DNA of 64,000 nucleotides. Source: Iris pallida (lineage: Eukaryota > Streptophyta > Magnoliopsida > Asparagales > Iridaceae). Both the position numbers and the translations under genes were made by a program. The notes below the pieces were generated by a model. That model saw only the letters and a list, made by a program, of their open reading frames with translations. It was not told the DNA's origin and did not search any database. The stretch covers positions 26,102,413 through 26,166,412 of the forward strand of contig JANAVB010009598.1 in NCBI GenBank assembly GCA_029216955.1, written 5' to 3'. This document shows positions 60,042 through 64,000 of this stretch, piece by piece (positions within the stretch are counted from its first letter, which is position 1; every line of letters starts with the position of its first letter).

Positions 60042-60051
60042 CTATTTATAG
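60042..60051 (-). promoter_or_regulatory. TATA box of the E2 antisense gene
   Basis: CTATAAATAG on the minus strand, 92 bp upstream of the ATG at 59950. The interval is pyrimidine-rich, as in many plant leaders. It lies inside the element but outside the LTR, so the antisense gene appears to have its own promoter. Confidence 0.65.
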
Positions 60052-60052
60052 G

Positions 60053-60332
60053 CTTGGGCATACGCGAAAACTGATGAGGAGTGATGTCAGCCACCGCTTG
60101 GGGTTCTGTGAAATGATAACTGCAAATAATCTAAAAAGATCATCATTAATCTTTTTGATTATTTTGAAGCATTATCATTTGCATTAACTGAGAGGAGCAT
60201 GCGCCCCATCACTGATGCGCGGAGTAATCATGCGACCGAACAGTCATGCGCCCCGTTGAAGACACCACCTTGCTTCTTATTCAAAGCATTCCAAAACTTG
60301 ACAAAACGTTTTGAAAACTTTGAAGGGGGTCT
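60053..60332. other. E2 region before the 3' LTR, with polypurine tract
   Basis: No gene is seen. Several ATGCGCC/GGCGCAT words occur (60200-60250). The tract TTTGAAGGGGGTCT at 60319-60332 precedes the 3' LTR and is the likely polypurine tract. Confidence 0.6.
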
Positions 60333-62415
60333 TGTAGAAGCATGGAATTTCAGGGCACATCTATGTGCCAGAATTCCTATGCGCTCAAATACTACTCAGA
60401 ATATGCGCCAGGGAGCTCAAACGAAGTACTTGGAACTGCAAGACAGCAAAAGTATAGATAGCAAAAGGATTTTTATTTTCATATAAAAGTCTATTACATG
60501 TCTAAAAGGCTTTACATAGGAGAATATCTATAAAAAGAAAGATCCTAAGAATACAGCCAGGCACAGCAAACTGCCATACGCCCCCCACCAGGCGCATCAC
60601 TTCAGTGTCTCAGTCGATCGTGTCTCTTCAGCGTCTCAGTCAGGCGCAGCCTTCAGCGTCTCAGTCAGGCGCAGCCTTCAGCATTTCAGTCAGGCGCATC
60701 TCTTCAGCGTCTCAGTTATGCGTATCATGAAGTCTCAGCATATGCGCCTTACTTCGACCCGATCAAATGCTTCGACTAATGAAGTATTTATTGAGCAGAA
60801 CCTGGGTGGGCGATCAACCCCACCCTAGCGGGAGGACGAGCTCTCCTTCGAGGCTAAAGGAGCAGCTTTCAACACAACCAGAATGGGCAACACCCACTAT
60901 GGCAGAAGAAAGAGCCTCCAAAGACGGGAGTACCACTATTTCGATCTGCGACTCTTCCATCATAACGGAGACAGGGCTCGAGCATCCCGATCTTTGGATG
61001 CAACAGGCACCTTTCGCCTGCCTCAGAAGCCCTCGACTCCGACTTTTGGATGTAACAGTCACCTTTACGAGTGCATGAATGAAGACAATGTGTCGCATCT
61101 TCTCCCTCGAGAGCATCTCGTCAACAGAATGTGCTCGAGCAAACAAGTTCATTCGGGAAGACGTGAGAGAACGAGAGGCAAGCACTCTCATTGCCACTAT
61201 TTATAGGCCAGGCAAATCAAACCCATACGCCAAGTGGCGGGCTCTCCGAATTCGTGCAATGAATTTGCATTTATGGTGATGAACCTGACGCTTCGAATTC
61301 AGCCAAGTCAAGAACGGCTATTTAAAGCACTTAAAGAACACAAAATTCGGACCAATAAAGATGTGCCATGCAAATAGATGCACCGGCTAGACACCGCGTA
61401 TCGTACAGACGCGCCCGTCAATTCCAAAGCGCCCCATATGGATGTGCCCAACAAAGCACAGATCCATGCGTCATAATCAACATGGACCTATGCGCCCATT
61501 TTGGCTTGTCACCCATCAAGCAATTAATGCTCAAGTTAAAGAGTTGGCAGCACGTCCCCCGAGGACTAGACAGTTAGCAGCTTTTTCAGAAGAAGAAACG
61601 TCGCTGACATTAGCATCATCATTACTTTCCTCCGACGGCTACGACCCACGTCGCCGACCAACCACTTACATGCGCCTCAGCGGCCAAGCGCCTGAAGACT
61701 CGCATGTGCCTCAAAAGTCGTGCACCCAGACTGGTTCGTGACTCCTGAAGGTTGTGAGCCAAAGTCTTCTCATGCGCCCGATCCCAGGCGCATCCTATCA
61801 GATTACTCTCCACTAAATCTGATATCTTTGAGCCATGGACCTACAACACGTGTCCTTTGACTCAATTCAGCCTATGAAGGGGTGCTAATCACCCAAGATC
61901 TTAGCAACAGAAAGATTCTCTCCCCTGCTACGTGCCAGCCTACAAAAGCAGCATAAAGGATTCAACCCACAAATGATGGTGCATCATCCATGCGTCGCCC
62001 CCTGCACCAGTCACGTGGTGTTCCCACGACCAAGCGCATCCGACATATGCACGCATGAGCAGCCAACCTGCAAACTATAAATAGAGGGATCATTTCTTTC
62101 TTCCAGGCGACGTATTCAATATGAACACACACATACGAACAGACAGACCTTCATACATACACATTGAGAGAGGCAGATACAGACACTCAACGTCTTCTTT
62201 CCTCCATAAGCTCCAATACCCAAAGCAACTCAGATCTTCAGAGAACCGAAAACCGTCGTCAGATCGTCAACGGAGTCAATGCATTACCACTCGCTCTATC
62301 GACACAGGGACCCAAATAAACAAAAGTGTTCTCCTAGGACTACATATAAGTCCTACATTGTAACACTGTTCTGTTTGTAATTGAAATTGTAATAAAAAGA
62401 TTTTAATGACAAACA
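60333..62415 (+). repeat. E2 3' LTR
   Basis: 2083 bp, from TGTAGAAGCA to GACAAACA, collinear with 11738-13836. It contains the 25-26-bp array (60590-60716), the opposing TATA-like box (61197-61206) and the sense TATA box (62075-62084). TAACT follows at 62416. Confidence 0.93.
62075..62084 (+). promoter_or_regulatory. E2 3' LTR TATA box
   Basis: CTATAAATAG followed by AGGGA, as in the 5' LTR. It could drive read-through transcription rightward into E1 sequence. Confidence 0.65.
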
Positions 62416-62735
62416 TAACTGGGCAGGCCTGTCAGTTGTCATAGATCTCTCTGAAGCTGCTGGTCCCGAACGCAGCGATCTGGTCTTAAACGGCATCCTG
62501 AAGATAAATCGAAGGAAAAATTCAACATGGCACAAGATAGATTATATTCAGAGGATGACAGTTAGAGTGCAAAGAATCAATATCGAAGAAAGGACAGTTG
62601 CATAGAAATAATATATTAAAAGTTTTTTTTCTAATTGTGATTGAGTATCCCTTATCCTATAGCATATGTCCTATGCTCGTAACAGTACTCTAAGTCTAGC
62701 ACCACTACGATATCGCACTAATTGCAACTTCTAGA
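62416..62735 (-). other. E1 leader between primer site and gag
   Basis: About 320 bp on the minus strand between the primer site and the point where E2 inserted. No convincing gag start was found; the short frame at 62353-62535 crosses the LTR boundary and is spurious. Confidence 0.5.
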
Positions 62736-62751
62736 CCTGCATGGGCCACCA
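62736..62751 (-). other. E1 primer-binding site (tRNA-Ile)
   Basis: On the minus strand it reads TGGTGGCCCATGCAGG, identical to those of E3 and LARD, with an 8-bp spacer to the LTR end. This fixes the orientation and 5' end of E1. Confidence 0.8.
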
Positions 62752-62759
62752 CTATAATG

Positions 62760-64000
62760 TGTCACGACCCGCACCCGGTATAGGAGCACAAGTGCATGAC
62801 AGCACCTGGCCTACGCCACAGTATCAATGGTAAAACGCTGTCTAGGTCTACTATACTAACTAGCAGTGTCTATCATAACATGTTAAGATAATCATCTCCA
62901 AATGGAGGATAAGAAATGATAATATCCATACTCAATCATAATGACTAAAGGAAGATAAATAACATGATAAAGATATAAAACATGATATAAAATATCCAGA
63001 GAAAATCTATCATAACGTAACACAAGTCCAAGAGAGTCTAAGAGTCACTATCCCAAATACAAGTCTGAAATAATAATAAGCCAATAGTCATAGCTAGAGA
63101 CATATCCAGTACAAAACCTAGTCTAAACGAGTTGCTACTAAAGCCTCCTCAGCTGGAGCTAAGCCCTCCTCGATCAGGGTCTCTCAGTCTACGCCCACTA
63201 TATCCTGTGGGCCGTAGTAGGAAGGCAACCATCATTTGTTTCGTCTAAAAAATATATCCATCAGGATTGAAGTAAAGTACATATCTAAAAATAGTTCTAG
63301 TAAATGATAAAAACTATGTCACAATAAATAGAGAGAATATACAAGAATAAAGTAGCGTGTACATGAATGTAACTAGCATAAGTAAAACTGTAAGCAAGTA
63401 CAAGAGCAAATGAACAGGGTGTATCATGTACAAGAGTCAAGAAATAATACTATCTATGTGAGTGAGTACTAGTTTCAACATATGACCGGCGTACGAACTT
63501 GTACAAGAATTTATGGCCTGGTTAATCATACATGCGATGTATGATCAACACTCACAAGGAACAAGACATACACAAGGTATGATCACATATTTACATTAAT
63601 ACTCTCCGCCCCCGACTGGTATAGTGGACCCAACCATGGTACATTACGACATAGGATTCTCGAAGAAGGTCGCAAGCCCCTTACAGAAATCCGTGTCCGT
63701 ACAACGCACAAGAACAACAAAAAGACGTGCACAAAGTACACCAAGATATTTAAGGAATAACATCTCATGATGGGTTTCATAAAATACCAATATGTGTGAC
63801 CAATGTGTCAAAAAATCAAGGATATCTACATTAAATATAAGAAACATATAAGTTATCATAAACGAAAAATTATCAGAGAATGTACTCGCCTGAGACCGGT
63901 GTAAAGTATCAACTATATTCGATACGGTGCATCGAAGACCTAAATATGGAATGTTAATGTCAATTTGTGTTTTAGAATAATAAACATGCTATACTAGGTC
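62760..64000 (-). mobile_element. E1 5' LTR (partial, continues beyond the window)
   Basis: On the minus strand it ends GGGTCGTGACA at 62760, just before the spacer and primer site. The visible 1241 bp are AT-rich and non-coding, with an inverted repeat CTACGCCCAC / GTGGGCCGTAG (63189-63217). It is related to S2 and to the end of E6. Confidence 0.7.

Larger units (their letters stand above)
11738..62415 (+). mobile_element. E2: Tat-lineage Ty3/gypsy retrotransposon, split by nested E3
   Basis: LTRs lie at 11738-13836 and 60333-62415. The target-site duplication TAACT is present at 11733-11737 and 62416-62420. Without E3 the element is about 18.6 kb. Order: LTR, primer site, ORF1/gag, protease, RT, RNase H, second RNase H, integrase, spacer, antisense gene, 47-bp repeats, polypurine tract, LTR. 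The second RNase H, the large size, the antisense ORF between pol and the 3' LTR and the Arg-like primer site place it in the Tat lineage (Tat/Ogre/Grande/Retand relatives). Confidence 0.92.

Overview
The window is repetitive plant DNA. I recognise no host gene, rRNA or tRNA gene in it. Everything that can be assigned belongs to plant-type transposable elements: Ty3/gypsy LTR retrotransposons of the Tekay/Del-like chromovirus and Tat lineages, two coding-free LTR elements, one L1-type LINE and one probable MITE. The DUF4283-like LINE ORF1, a Tat element with two RNase H domains and an antisense gene, and the tRNA-derived primer sites all fit a flowering plant with a large genome. The species cannot be told from the sequence.

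The 64 kb reads as a single nest built around one old minus-strand element, E1. Its 5' LTR starts at 62760 and runs off the right edge. Its primer-binding site is at 62736-62751. Its leader, gag, protease and reverse transcriptase (RT) pieces lie at 62735-62416, 11737-11209, 9037-7845 and 4609-3908, read right to left. Inserted in E1 are two solo LTRs, S1 (4610-7844, carrying a MITE) and S2 (9038-11208). At the left edge a minus-oriented LTR remnant, E5 (2934-3907), abuts the 3' end of a plus-strand element, E6 (1-2933). The large insertion in E1 is the Tat-lineage element E2 (11738-62415, target-site duplication TAACT).

E2 has 2.1 kb LTRs, a primer site closest to tRNA-Arg, a 5' ORF fused in frame to gag, then protease, RT, degenerate RNase H, a second RNase H and integrase. 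Downstream is a gene on the opposite strand with its own TATA box. That antisense gene is split by the chromovirus E3 (26333-58414, target-site duplication CTTTC). E3's 5' LTR holds an L1-type LINE (about 26641-31447) and a LARD-like element (about 31482-41178, 4.3 kb LTRs around a 1.15 kb non-coding core). E3's protease is split by a second coding-free element, E4 (44668-52148, target-site duplication CCTAT).

Insertion order follows from the nesting: E1, then E2 (and S1, S2, E5 independently), then E3, then LINE, LARD and E4. E3, E2 and the LINE keep long open frames broken mostly by nonsense codons of the kind C-to-T transitions produce, so these copies look silenced and methylated. Three LTR groups (S1, LARD, E3) share a stem-loop whose stem differs by three paired, compensating changes, which is the most interesting unexplained structure here.
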